DNA from: Nitrospinota bacterium
GTDB lineage: Bacteria; Nitrospinota; Nitrospinia; Nitrospinales; Nitrospinaceae
Assembly: GCA_027298165.1 (NCBI GenBank)
Contig: JAPUGN010000239.1
Location: forward strand, 1-8,948
Reading direction: 5' to 3'
Length of the DNA stretch: 8,948 nucleotides
Shown: piece by piece, positions 1 through 5,451 of the stretch
How the letters are laid out: every line of letters begins with the position of its first letter
Position numbering within the stretch: the first letter of the stretch is position 1
Position numbers and translations under genes: made by a program
Notes under the pieces: generated by a model
The model's input: only the letters and a program-made list of their open reading frames with translations
The model's database searches: none
Told to the model about the DNA's origin: nothing

Positions 1-458
1 CGCACGGACCCGAAAGCGTACTCATCGGCTTGGACGATTTGCCCCTGAACGAAATCGAACCGGGGCCGCCGGGTGGAGGTGTCCGCCATGGTCCACTCCA
101 TTTTAAAGGACCCTTCGGGGAACAGGGAATCGATATGAACCGTTTCTCCGGTTTTGCCGGTATTGTTCCATTCTTCGTTGTAAAGAGTGGCCGCTTCATC
201 ATTGGTGGGCAGGCGCCAGTCCGCGAATCCACCGATTTTACGGACATTCTTTCTTTCCGCGAATTCCTTGGCTTCGTACCAGTTGAAATATTTTCCCTTG
301 TCCTGCCAGGAATCCTTTTTCAGCCAGTAGAGCCCGGTCACCGTGTCCTGAACAACCAGAGGGCCGTGTCCCACGAACCGTTTGGGACCCTCCTCGATGA
401 CCTCCGGCTTGTCGGTTTGCTGTTCCTGAACAACCGGTTTGGTTTCCTCGTCCGCCAT
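1..458 (-). CDS. DUF1566 (Lcl C-terminal) domain protein with acidic N-terminal tail, C-terminus cut by window edge
   Basis: The first 152 residues are visible; the gene runs off the window start. Residues 1-26 form a hydrophilic, Glu/Asp/Gln-rich tail beginning MADEETKP. A DUF1566-type domain begins near residue 28, with the landmarks W...DS (45-50), FNWYEA (58-63), GFADWRLPT (77-85) and IDSLF (109-113). The same landmarks occur in four other genes of this window. There is no signal peptide, so a cytoplasmic location is inferred. The ATG at 458 has GGGAG eight bases upstream and lies 14 bases after the stop of the glutaredoxin-like gene, so the two are probably cotranscribed. The family is usually described from surface or secreted proteins and its biochemical role is not settled. 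The family call is firm; the function is unknown. Confidence 0.85.
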   Translation of the reverse strand, partial: MADEETKPVVQEQQTDKPEVIEEGPKRFVGHGPLVVQDTVTGLYWLKKDSWQDKGKYFNWYEAKEFAERKNVRKIGGFADWRLPTNDEAATLYNEEWNNTGKTGETVHIDSLFPEGSFKMEWTMADTSTRRPRFDFVQGQIVQADEYAFGSV

Positions 459-472
459 AGCGTAATCTCCCA

Positions 473-688
473 TTAATCGGTGTAACCGATTTCGACATTT
501 CCTTCATCGACGTTGACAATCACCGGAATCACGTAATCCCCGTTGGAGTATTCCAGCATTTTCTCCAGCCCCTGTGGATTGTTTTCCACATTGATATAGA
601 TAAAGGATTTGCACTGTTTTTTATAATCCTGACAGGCCTTGGTGGTGTAGGGGCAATCATCTTTTCCAAAAATCATAAAATGACTCAT
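473..688 (-). CDS. small glutaredoxin-like protein with CPYT active site
   Basis: This 71-residue protein has a minimal thioredoxin-fold pattern. It starts with a short beta strand (MSHFMIFGK), then the redox motif C12-P-Y-T15 before a helix, then strand FIYINV (29-34). A VIP segment (53-55) supplies the expected cis-proline, and the end is GNVEIGYTD. The motif is that of dithiol glutaredoxins, which reduce disulfides or glutathione-mixed disulfides in the cytoplasm. Extra cysteines are at 19 and 26. It is a little shorter than a usual glutaredoxin of about 80 residues, with the last helix missing or minimal. The GKxxCPYT arrangement also resembles glutaredoxin-like selenoproteins in which the first Cys is selenocysteine; that comparison is from memory. 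A longer in-frame start at 808 is rejected because it would overlap the preceding gene, whereas the ATG at 688 is preceded by GGAGGAAGG. It sits between two DUF1566 genes in a run of closely spaced genes. Confidence 0.85.
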   Translation of the reverse strand: MSHFMIFGKDDCPYTTKACQDYKKQCKSFIYINVENNPQGLEKMLEYSNGDYVIPVIVNVDEGNVEIGYTD

Positions 689-728
689 GACACCACCTTC
701 CTCCAAGCCCCATTCGGCAAACCAATTG

Positions 729-1379
729 TTATCTATCGAACTTTTTAGTCTCGGTCCGCCATTCGGGTTCCCAGGTGTCTCTCTGTTCATCCCGGACGGC
801 CCGCACATGACAAAACTCGTTGTCCTTGTGGTCCCACATGTCGTTGCCGGTGATGTAACTGAACGTCATGGCGTATTGCTGATAGTCGGGCTTCTCTTCA
901 TAGGTCCAAGTGTTGTGCCCGCCGCCGTTTTCAAATAAAGGATCGATATGAATCTCGGCGTCGTCCTTGTCCCGGTTGGACACAGAAAACGAGAACATTG
1001 ATTTGGCTTCCTCCAACCCGGACAGCCGCCAATCATCGAAACCCGCGAATTTTTTCTCGTTCAAATCCTCGATATAATCGTTGGCTTCGAACCAGTTGAT
1101 ACCGTACTTGAAATCGGCGAAGGAGTCGCTTTTTTTCCACATCACATTCATTTTGGAATCGCTGATGGTTTCGTTGGCGTTGTCGACAAATTGGGGGCCT
1201 GCCGGCTCCTCCTCTTGATCGTCCTCGATCCCCTCCTGGTCGTCGTCGACGATCCACTCATCGACGTCGAAGCCCGCTTCATCTTCGAAATCGTCGTCGA
1301 GGGCGTCGGTCACTTTAGCTTCCTCTTCGGGAGTTTCTTTTTTTTCGGACGGGTCGTCCTGGACTTCTTCCTTGGGCAC
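729..1379 (-). CDS. DUF1566 domain protein with long acidic N-terminal tail (GTG start)
   Basis: A 216-residue protein. Residues 1-60 are extremely acidic and probably disordered, with dense runs of Asp and Glu around 27-58. A DUF1566 domain follows (63-197), with FVDNANETISD (64-74), W...DS, INWFEA, FDDWRL (114-119), IDPLF (145-149) and the closing HVRAVRDE (191-198). The usual PT after DWRL is replaced by SG. The C-terminal 20 residues are hydrophilic. The GTG at 1379 is chosen because AAGGAG lies seven bases before it. An upstream in-frame ATG at 1406 has no ribosome binding site, and that reading would run through this Shine-Dalgarno sequence. No signal peptide is present. The gene lies 47 bases after the upstream DUF1566 gene and 40 bases before the glutaredoxin-like gene, consistent with one operon. 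Partner and substrate are unknown. Confidence 0.85.
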   Translation of the reverse strand: MPKEEVQDDPSEKKETPEEEAKVTDALDDDFEDEAGFDVDEWIVDDDQEGIEDDQEEEPAGPQFVDNANETISDSKMNVMWKKSDSFADFKYGINWFEANDYIEDLNEKKFAGFDDWRLSGLEEAKSMFSFSVSNRDKDDAEIHIDPLFENGGGHNTWTYEEKPDYQQYAMTFSYITGNDMWDHKDNEFCHVRAVRDEQRDTWEPEWRTETKKFDR

Positions 1380-1426
1380 GATGATTCTCCTTATCGCCGC
1401 GTTCATGAATGCGGCGGATTATGATT

Positions 1427-1867
1427 TCAGGCGTCCCTCACCAGGCGGACCGAGGTGCCGGTGGTCGAGACCTGCTGATCCACACACACTTCCTTCGCGA
1501 CCGGGAAATAACATTTCCAAGCATAGGAGTCGTATCGAGTTTCCGACGACCAGTAGCTCCACTCTCCGCCCGCTTGATAATTGGAAACAGACCGCTCTTT
1601 TTTAGCGGGGAGTTTCAGGAACAGCTCTGCATAAACCTCCTGAGTCTTGAGCAGGCCCCGGATTTCGCTTTTGGTGGGCAGGCGCCAGTAGTTCGCCCCC
1701 AGATAATTCTGCTCGTTACAGGCATCCCGATAGGCATTGGCCTCGTCCCAATTGAGCCACTTGCCCAATTCCTGCCGGGAATCCCTTTTGACCCAGACCA
1801 GATCTTCCTCACCCTGGGTTACGGTTCCGTCGCCGTTATCGTGAAACAGTTGTTCTAATTCCGCCAT
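1427..1867 (-). CDS. DUF1566 domain protein, single-domain form
   Basis: A 146-residue protein that is almost entirely one DUF1566 domain. Landmarks are FHDNGDGTVTQ (8-18), W...DS (25-30), LNWDEA (38-43), NYWRLPTKSE (59-68), YWSSET (105-110) and the terminal TSVRLVRDA. It has no acidic tail and no signal peptide. The aromatic/WSS region and Cys50, 119 and 128 distinguish it from its neighbours. The ATG at 1867 matches the short N-terminus of the neighbouring paralogue at 2068-2562. A TTG eight codons upstream (1891) is possible but falls inside the loop of a leader hairpin. The ribosome binding site is poor, as no AGGAG-like sequence is correctly placed. It is probably the first gene of the run 1867 to 1. 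The function is unknown beyond the family. Confidence 0.82.
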   Translation of the reverse strand: MAELEQLFHDNGDGTVTQGEEDLVWVKRDSRQELGKWLNWDEANAYRDACNEQNYLGANYWRLPTKSEIRGLLKTQEVYAELFLKLPAKKERSVSNYQAGGEWSYWSSETRYDSYAWKCYFPVAKEVCVDQQVSTTGTSVRLVRDA

Positions 1868-1878
1868 ATAATTACCAA

Positions 1879-1907
1879 AACCCAAAACCAACTTCTCGTT
1901 TTGGGTT
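1879..1907 (-). promoter_or_regulatory. leader hairpin upstream of the DUF1566 gene at 1867
   Basis: On the minus strand AACCCAAAAC, a nine-base loop and GTTTTGGGTT form a perfect ten-base-pair stem. It ends 11 bases before the chosen ATG at 1867. The loop contains GAGAAG, the only purine-rich Shine-Dalgarno-like stretch in the leader. The structure therefore lies where it could affect translation initiation or mRNA stability. No U-tract follows, so it is not a terminator. A regulatory role is inference. Confidence 0.4.
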
Positions 1908-1986
1908 CTTGAGACCTTTCAAGTCGGCCTGACCCCTAAAAAAGCCAAGCCCGCTAACACCCTAAATTTTAAGAAAGTTTACCGTT

Positions 1987-2015
1987 AAAGTATCACCCAC
2001 ACATTTATTTATCAA
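1987..2015 (-). promoter_or_regulatory. sigma-70-type promoter candidate for the 1867-1 gene run
   Basis: On the minus strand TTGATA (2015-2010), a 17-base spacer and TACTTT (1992-1987) lie in the 200-base gap between two DUF1566 genes. Transcription would start near 1980, giving a leader of about 110 bases that contains the hairpin at 1879-1907. The -35 is good and the -10 only fair. Confidence 0.5.
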
Positions 2016-2067
2016 CACCTAACCGCGCAAAACCCTCTGGGCCGCCGATGGGCAAAACCTTTAAAAA

Positions 2068-2562
2068 TCAACGCTGTTCGCTGATGATCATGCCTCTCTT
2101 GGGAGGAATTTTACCGAGGGTGGCTTTGGCCGCCTCATCCATGGTGCCCCGCACCAGTCGGACGCTGGTATCCAGGGTGTCGTCCACCTCTTTATGGCCT
2201 CCCGTGCCACTGGCAAACGAGAACACATAGGCGGTGATTTTCCCCCGGGTGTTGGTGGTCCAGGTGTCGTAACCGCAACCCTCGTTGAACATAGGGTCGA
2301 TATACAGGGTCATTTCGTATTTATCCTGTATGGACTTCTCCTTTTCCCGGTAATACAGGGAATGCGCTTCCTCCTTGCTGGGAATCCGCCAGTCGCTGTG
2401 TCCACCGAAAGCTTCATCATTCATTTTAGCGACGAATTTCTTGGCGGCGTTAAAGACCAGGAATCTCTTGAACACATTATAGGAATCGTCCTGCATCCAC
2501 GTCAGCTGGCTTTTCCGGTCCATAATGGTTTCGTCCCCGTTGTCTACAAACCGTTCTTCCAT
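2068..2562 (-). CDS. DUF1566 domain protein, stand-alone
   Basis: A 164-residue protein with the DUF1566 domain over nearly its whole length. Landmarks are RFVDNGDETIMD (4-15), W...DS (22-27), GGHSDWRIPSKEEA (53-66), IDPMF (88-92), the DTW motif (99-101) and TSVRLVRGT (132-140). A basic tail of about 25 residues (KIPPKRG) follows the domain. There is no signal peptide. The ATG at 2562 has GAGAGG six bases upstream. It lies between the terminator of the upstream gene and a 200-base downstream gap with its own promoter candidate, so it may be a single-gene transcript. It is most like the acidic-tailed copy at 729-1379 in the EEA and IDP.F region, which suggests local duplication. Function unknown. 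Confidence 0.85.
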   Translation of the reverse strand: MEERFVDNGDETIMDRKSQLTWMQDDSYNVFKRFLVFNAAKKFVAKMNDEAFGGHSDWRIPSKEEAHSLYYREKEKSIQDKYEMTLYIDPMFNEGCGYDTWTTNTRGKITAYVFSFASGTGGHKEVDDTLDTSVRLVRGTMDEAAKATLGKIPPKRGMIISEQR

Positions 2563-2604
2563 ACCATGCCTCTCAATATCGGATCATTCAATTCATTTAA
2601 AATT

Positions 2605-2634
2605 TAGATAAGCCTCCCGGCCCATTCGGTTCAA
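2605..2634 (-). promoter_or_regulatory. promoter candidate for the DUF1566 gene at 2562
   Basis: TTGAAC (2634-2629), an 18-base spacer and TATCTA (2610-2605) on the minus strand. The -35 overlaps the end of the terminator T-tract, leaving a leader of about 37 bases. Only 70 bases separate the terminator from the start codon, so a promoter is expected about here, but the match is only moderate. Confidence 0.35.
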
Positions 2635-2668
2635 AAAAAAAGCCGGAAGGTCGAAACCCTCCGGCTTT
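2633..2668 (-). terminator. intrinsic terminator of the small secreted protein gene
   Basis: On the minus strand AAAGCCGGAGGG and CCTTCCGGCTTT form a 12-pair stem with one G-U pair. The six-base loop is TTTCGA and an uninterrupted run of T follows. It begins 26 bases after the stop codon at 2695. The flanking A-run means the plus strand also has stem features but only a short T stretch, so the main direction is minus. Confidence 0.9.
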
Positions 2669-2694
2669 ATTCGTACTTGAAACTGGTACTTGTC

Positions 2695-3186
2695 TTATCG
2701 GTAGGACTCAGACTTTTGGCCTGTAACACCGGCAATACCGCGCTCGGTGCCTAACGGCTGACCCAGACCCGGCTCGATGTACGTACCCGGCTGTACATGG
2801 TCCATGTGGTAATCGGTCTGATACGTTTTACCGGAACCCGGATCGATTTTCCAGTCATGGCGATCAAAGCGCTGACGCTGACAGTTCACCACAATGATAC
2901 CCGGGCCCTTGTTCCAAAAGTCGGTTCTCATAGCAATCGAACCAGCCTGATAGCCGCCGGGAGCAATCACTCTTGTCATTTTTTTGCCCCAATTGTAGCC
3001 CCAAGGGCCAATATCAAATGTTACCGTGGTGGCATCGGTCTCACTGGTGTTGTAGAAAATCCACGAGGCGTTTTCACAAACACTGTGTCCCCCCGGCTTA
3101 ACCGCTGATTCATTGGCGAGGGCCAAAGAAGTAAAGGCCAACAGAACGAAAGCCAAGGACAGGACGGCAATTAATTTTCTTACCAT
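2695..3186 (-). CDS. small secreted protein of unknown family
   Basis: A 163-residue protein with a clear Sec signal peptide: MVRK, a hydrophobic core (5-20) and a cleavage site after LALA (21-24). The mature part of about 139 residues is rich in Gly, aromatic residues and beta-type segments such as ASWIFYNTS (40-48), TTVTFDIGPWGYNWG (53-67) and GIIVVNC (96-102). It has two cysteines (37 and 102), which could form a disulfide in the periplasm, and several histidines and tryptophans in the second half. The C-terminal third is Gly/Pro-rich and probably extended. No family was recognised; a beta-sandwich is inferred. The ATG at 3186 is chosen because GGGGGAG lies five bases upstream and it gives the signal peptide. 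An in-frame start at 3261 would place the promoter inside the gene. It has its own promoter and terminator, so it is transcribed alone. Confidence 0.85.
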   Translation of the reverse strand: MVRKLIAVLSLAFVLLAFTSLALANESAVKPGGHSVCENASWIFYNTSETDATTVTFDIGPWGYNWGKKMTRVIAPGGYQAGSIAMRTDFWNKGPGIIVVNCQRQRFDRHDWKIDPGSGKTYQTDYHMDHVQPGTYIEPGLGQPLGTERGIAGVTGQKSESYR

Positions 3187-3231
3187 TGTGCTCCCCCTTT
3201 CAAATTGGTGGTATTTTAAGAACACTACTTT

Positions 3232-3261
3232 TATATATGTACCAAAGTCGATAGGACTCAA
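3232..3261 (-). promoter_or_regulatory. proximal promoter candidate of the small secreted protein gene
   Basis: TTGAGT (3261-3256), an 18-base spacer and TATATA (3237-3232) on the minus strand. Transcription would start near 3225, giving a short leader of about 39 bases that includes GGGGGAG before the ATG at 3186. Confidence 0.55.
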
Positions 3262-3278
3262 AAACTCTTTTCAAATCC

Positions 3279-3373
3279 GGGAACCTTCTGAATACCATTC
3301 ATATCCCGCACCTTAAACACTGCGCCATGGTTCGCCCCCCTGCGGAGACCTACCACTAGTCTCGTATGCAGGG
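3279..3373 (-). promoter_or_regulatory. possible structured leader upstream of the small secreted protein gene
   Basis: Inverted repeats cluster between the two promoter candidates. A hairpin has GAGAC/GTCTC arms at 3345-3349 and 3359-3363, enclosed by CCCTGC/GCAGGG arms at 3338-3343 and 3368-3373. Next comes a possible three-way junction, closed by GGTTC/GAACC (3329-3333 with 3281-3285). It contains a CGCA/TGCG hairpin (3307-3310, 3321-3324) and a TGAAT/ATTCA hairpin (3289-3293, 3297-3301). This could be a cis-regulatory RNA made from the distal promoter. It matches no riboswitch class I know, and short stems like these can arise by chance. Confidence 0.25.
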
Positions 3374-3374
3374 A

Positions 3375-3403
3375 AAATTAGCAAAACCGGCATATCAAGT
3401 CAA
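3375..3403 (-). promoter_or_regulatory. distal promoter candidate of the small secreted protein gene
   Basis: TTGACT (3403-3398), a 17-base spacer and TAATTT (3380-3375) on the minus strand, with AT-rich sequence upstream that could act as an UP element. A transcript from here would have a leader of about 180 bases running through the inverted repeats at 3279-3363 before the ATG at 3186. Confidence 0.5.
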
Positions 3404-3492
3404 GGTTTAAATCTTACCATAACATTTAAAAAATAATCCATTTAAAATCAACTAGTTACAACCAGGCCCCGTTTTCCCCGGGCGGACTCCCA

Positions 3493-3888
3493 TCAGACCT
3501 GGAATCTGAGGGAAGTCAAATTTATCAAATGGGTGGAGTTCATCAGCAGCCGTTCCCCTTCCTCGGTTAGGTCGTTAACCACCAGTTGAAGGGATTTTAA
3601 ACTGGTCAGGGTGGTGGAATGAGCGAGATATTCGGCTCCAATGTCGGTAATCCGGTTGGACTTCAAATTGAGTGTCCTGAGATTGGAAAACACCGGCGAC
3701 TCGGCAATGGCCTTGATGCCATTGTCCCCGATGTCGTTTTGCGAAAGATCCAAAGCCCGCAGGGTGGACAGTTCTTCGCATTGCGACAATTCTTTCGCAC
3801 CGACTTCACGAATGTATTTGGCCTTAAGATTAAGCACCTGCCCATCAGTGGTGAGATGGGTTTTGATCAGTTTTTTTATATCGGCCAT
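3493..3888 (-). CDS. small leucine-rich repeat protein (ribonuclease-inhibitor-like repeats)
   Basis: A 131-residue protein built from regular 27-residue leucine-rich repeats: LRALDLSQNDI (43-53), LRTLNLKSNRI (70-80) and LKSLQLVVNDL (97-107). A degenerate first repeat lies around 18-42 and a final half repeat, LTSLRFQV, ends the protein. The repeat length and the helix segments (GIKAIAES, GAEYLAHS, GERLLMNS) are of the ribonuclease-inhibitor type, which make curved protein-binding surfaces. There is no signal peptide and no capping domain, so it is a bare cytoplasmic binding module. The ATG at 3888 has GGAG and AGG upstream (GGAGCAGGTCAATT). It lies 40 bases after the TPR gene and is likely the last gene of the 6486-3493 run. 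The partner is unknown. Confidence 0.88.
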   Translation of the reverse strand: MADIKKLIKTHLTTDGQVLNLKAKYIREVGAKELSQCEELSTLRALDLSQNDIGDNGIKAIAESPVFSNLRTLNLKSNRITDIGAEYLAHSTTLTSLKSLQLVVNDLTEEGERLLMNSTHLINLTSLRFQV

Positions 3889-3928
3889 AATTGACCTGCT
3901 CCAATCTTAAAGTTGAAGTTCAATTAGC

Positions 3929-4750
3929 TTAACCCAATCCTTCGATGTTTTTGGCCTCGAATCCGTATTCGTCAAACGACTTCCATCCCTCGGCCAGCAT
4001 TTTCTTGGCGTACTTGGCCATCAGGTTGGCCTGGGAATGACTGGGATCGATTTCCAGGGTTTTTTTAATCAGCTTCAGAGCCTTCTGGACATCCTTGATT
4101 TCGTCCCCGTAATGAGCGATCTGGCGGGACTTGTCGATCAGGTCTGACCCCCATTTGTAATACATGTTGGCCAGTTGCCCCGGCGCCTCCTTGCTGATGT
4201 AGTCGACCAGTTCGTCATCCGCCTTCAACTGAGGCAGAAACTCCATCGCCTTCTTAAAATGTTCGATCGGAACCGTGTAATCCTCTTCATACACCTCGAC
4301 GATGGAATCCCCCGGCTTGTGCGCGGAATGCAAACCGATCGAGCTTTTCACCACCACGGACTGAATTCCGGACAGCAATTGATGGAAGATCAAATTGCCG
4401 ACTCCATAATGAATGATGGCGTGGAAGGCCTGTTCGGTATCGCATTCCAGGGCACGCTCGTATTCGGCGCGGGCCTCTTCCCGCTCGCCCAGCTCTTCGA
4501 GCGCTTCGGCCAGATTGTAATGATGAATGCAGTTGTCCGGCTCTTCCTCAAGAGAGGCGCGGAATTCCTCGATCTGCGCCTCCAGATCGAACTCCGCCAG
4601 TTCTTCCCCTTCTTTTTCATGCTCAACAACTTCATGCTCAACAACGGCCGCGTCGTCGTCCTCTTCCGCGGGTGCGTTGGGATCGGCTTCGTGTTCGGCC
4701 GCCAGGTCTTCCGGCAGGGGGCTTTCCTCTTCTTGGTCGTCGGGACTCAT
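3929..4750 (-). CDS. TPR-repeat protein with acidic N-terminal tail
   Basis: A 273-residue protein. Residues 1-55 are highly acidic and low in complexity, including a perfect VVEHE duplication at 36-45. A TPR unit follows (about 60-108: HYNLAEALEELG, A..EYERALE) and leads into a helical region (110-135). The middle contains YTVPIEHFKKAMEF (158-171) and a helical segment at 178-211. A C-terminal TPR-like pair ends the fold (about 221-255: ALKLIKKTLEIDPSHSQANLMAKYAKKML). TPRs bind peptides or helices of partner proteins. No signal peptide is present, so a cytoplasmic location is inferred. The ATG at 4750 is the only sensible start. Its ribosome binding site is weak, with GAG-rich sequence placed too far upstream. 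The upstream gene ends 28 bases away, so translational coupling is possible. It lies between the secreted DUF1566 gene and the LRR gene. Confidence 0.87.
   Translation of the reverse strand: MSPDDQEEESPLPEDLAAEHEADPNAPAEEDDDAAVVEHEVVEHEKEGEELAEFDLEAQIEEFRASLEEEPDNCIHHYNLAEALEELGEREEARAEYERALECDTEQAFHAIIHYGVGNLIFHQLLSGIQSVVVKSSIGLHSAHKPGDSIVEVYEEDYTVPIEHFKKAMEFLPQLKADDELVDYISKEAPGQLANMYYKWGSDLIDKSRQIAHYGDEIKDVQKALKLIKKTLEIDPSHSQANLMAKYAKKMLAEGWKSFDEYGFEAKNIEGLG
4616..4645 (-). repeat. 15-base tandem duplication within the TPR gene
   Basis: TTCATGCTCAACAAC occurs twice back to back on the plus strand (4616-4630, 4631-4645). It encodes the repeated VVEHE in the acidic tail. The copies are identical in DNA, which points to a recent duplication or active slippage. 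Confidence 0.9.
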
Positions 4751-4778
4751 GATTTTTTTAACACTCTCGGCCTCAGGT

Positions 4779-5438
4779 TCATTTCTGGGCTAATTCCGCA
4801 TCGGTCGAATCGCGGACCGCGCGAATCACGCTGAGGGAGTGCTGGATGCCCCCCTTCATGCTCAAATAGGGTTTGCCGCGGATGTAATTGTACCCCCACG
4901 CCATGTCTCCCTTGGCTTCCTCGCTGGTCCAGTAACAGCAATGGCTCTTGCCGAAAATGGGATCGATATGCACTTCGTTTTTGGTCCAGTAATAGTTCCA
5001 GGAAACGGACAGCTTTTCATCGAACAGGCCGGCCAATTCCTTGCGGGTGGGCAGTCGCCAGTTGGCGGCTTCCCCGAATTTGGTTTTATTGAGTTCGCGG
5101 ATATAGTCCTGGGCCTTGTGCCAGTTGACCCACTGCTTGCGGACTTGATACGAGTCGAGCTGGAACCAGATCAGTTGGGTTTCGAGATCGGTCACGGTTC
5201 CGTTTTGATTGTCTTGAAACCGGGGGTTGTCGGAAGTGGGAACAACATCCGTTTGGGGCTCGGTGAGCGTCAGAATCTGTCCGCCAAACTCATAATCCGT
5301 TTTATCTTCTTTCAGGTTTTGAAGATCCGCGTCTGCCGGTCCTTCCGCCCAAAGTAGCCCGGAAGCAATCGTCACCAGGAATACCGCCAGGGTAAATATC
5401 CGCCACACTGCTGCCATTCGCCTGCCGAGTGTTGCCAT
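4779..5438 (-). CDS. secreted DUF1566 domain protein
   Basis: A 219-residue protein and the only DUF1566 copy here with a signal peptide: a basic n-region with RR at 6-7, a hydrophobic core (about 13-29) and a likely cut after LLWA (28-31). A linker (32-70) follows, then the DUF1566 domain (72-210) with RFQDNQNGTVTD (73-84), W...DS (91-96), VNWHKA (104-109), ANWRLPTRKEL (125-135), IDPIF (158-162), CCYWTS (167-172) and the closing VIRAVRD (204-210). The adjacent Cys167-Cys168 is unusual and could be a redox or metal site in the periplasm. The ATG at 5438 is chosen; an internal ATG at residue 8 would also keep the signal peptide. The RR is not a convincing Tat motif, as the expected S/T-RR-x-F is absent. 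It lies 13 bases after the NHL gene and 28 bases before the TPR gene. Confidence 0.87.
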   Translation of the reverse strand: MATLGRRMAAVWRIFTLAVFLVTIASGLLWAEGPADADLQNLKEDKTDYEFGGQILTLTEPQTDVVPTSDNPRFQDNQNGTVTDLETQLIWFQLDSYQVRKQWVNWHKAQDYIRELNKTKFGEAANWRLPTRKELAGLFDEKLSVSWNYYWTKNEVHIDPIFGKSHCCYWTSEEAKGDMAWGYNYIRGKPYLSMKGGIQHSLSVIRAVRDSTDAELAQK

Positions 5439-5451
5439 CTAATTGCTCATC

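Larger units (their letters stand above)
3187..3492. other. gene-free 306-base gap with promoters and possible leader structure
   Basis: No coding frame with a ribosome binding site was found here. The gap holds two minus-strand promoter candidates, nested inverted repeats, and an AT-rich stretch at 3421-3450 with the nine-base direct repeat CATTTAAAA (3423 and 3439). No convincing terminator follows the LRR gene: a short GC-rich inverted repeat near 3467-3484 lacks a T-tract. Confidence 0.6.

Noticed and set aside
689..808. Forty-residue N-terminal extension of the glutaredoxin-like gene
   Set aside because: It overlaps the end of the DUF1566 gene at 729 and lacks a ribosome binding site, while the ATG at 688 has GGAGGAAGG and gives a normal fold start.
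1380..1406. ATG start for the acidic-tailed DUF1566 gene at 1406
   Set aside because: There is no Shine-Dalgarno sequence before it. The AAGGAG for the GTG at 1379 lies within this extension.
2027..2059. Direct repeat GCAAAACC (2027 and 2052) downstream of the DUF1566 gene at 2068
   Set aside because: Two short copies in a low-complexity context give no interpretable element; no attachment site or iteron array is present.
3187..3261. Twenty-five-residue extension of the small secreted protein
   Set aside because: It would bury the signal peptide behind a polar stretch and place the promoter and the GGGGGAG Shine-Dalgarno inside the gene.
3467..3484. GC-rich inverted repeat after the LRR gene as a terminator
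   Set aside because: Only four to five pairs form cleanly and no T-tract follows within a useful distance.
4175..4834. Long plus-strand open frame opposite the TPR gene (219 codons)
   Set aside because: It mirrors the codon pattern of the minus-strand TPR gene. It has no family features and is dominated by Phe/Leu/Val as expected of an antisense shadow. The same applies to the other long plus-strand frames before 7500.
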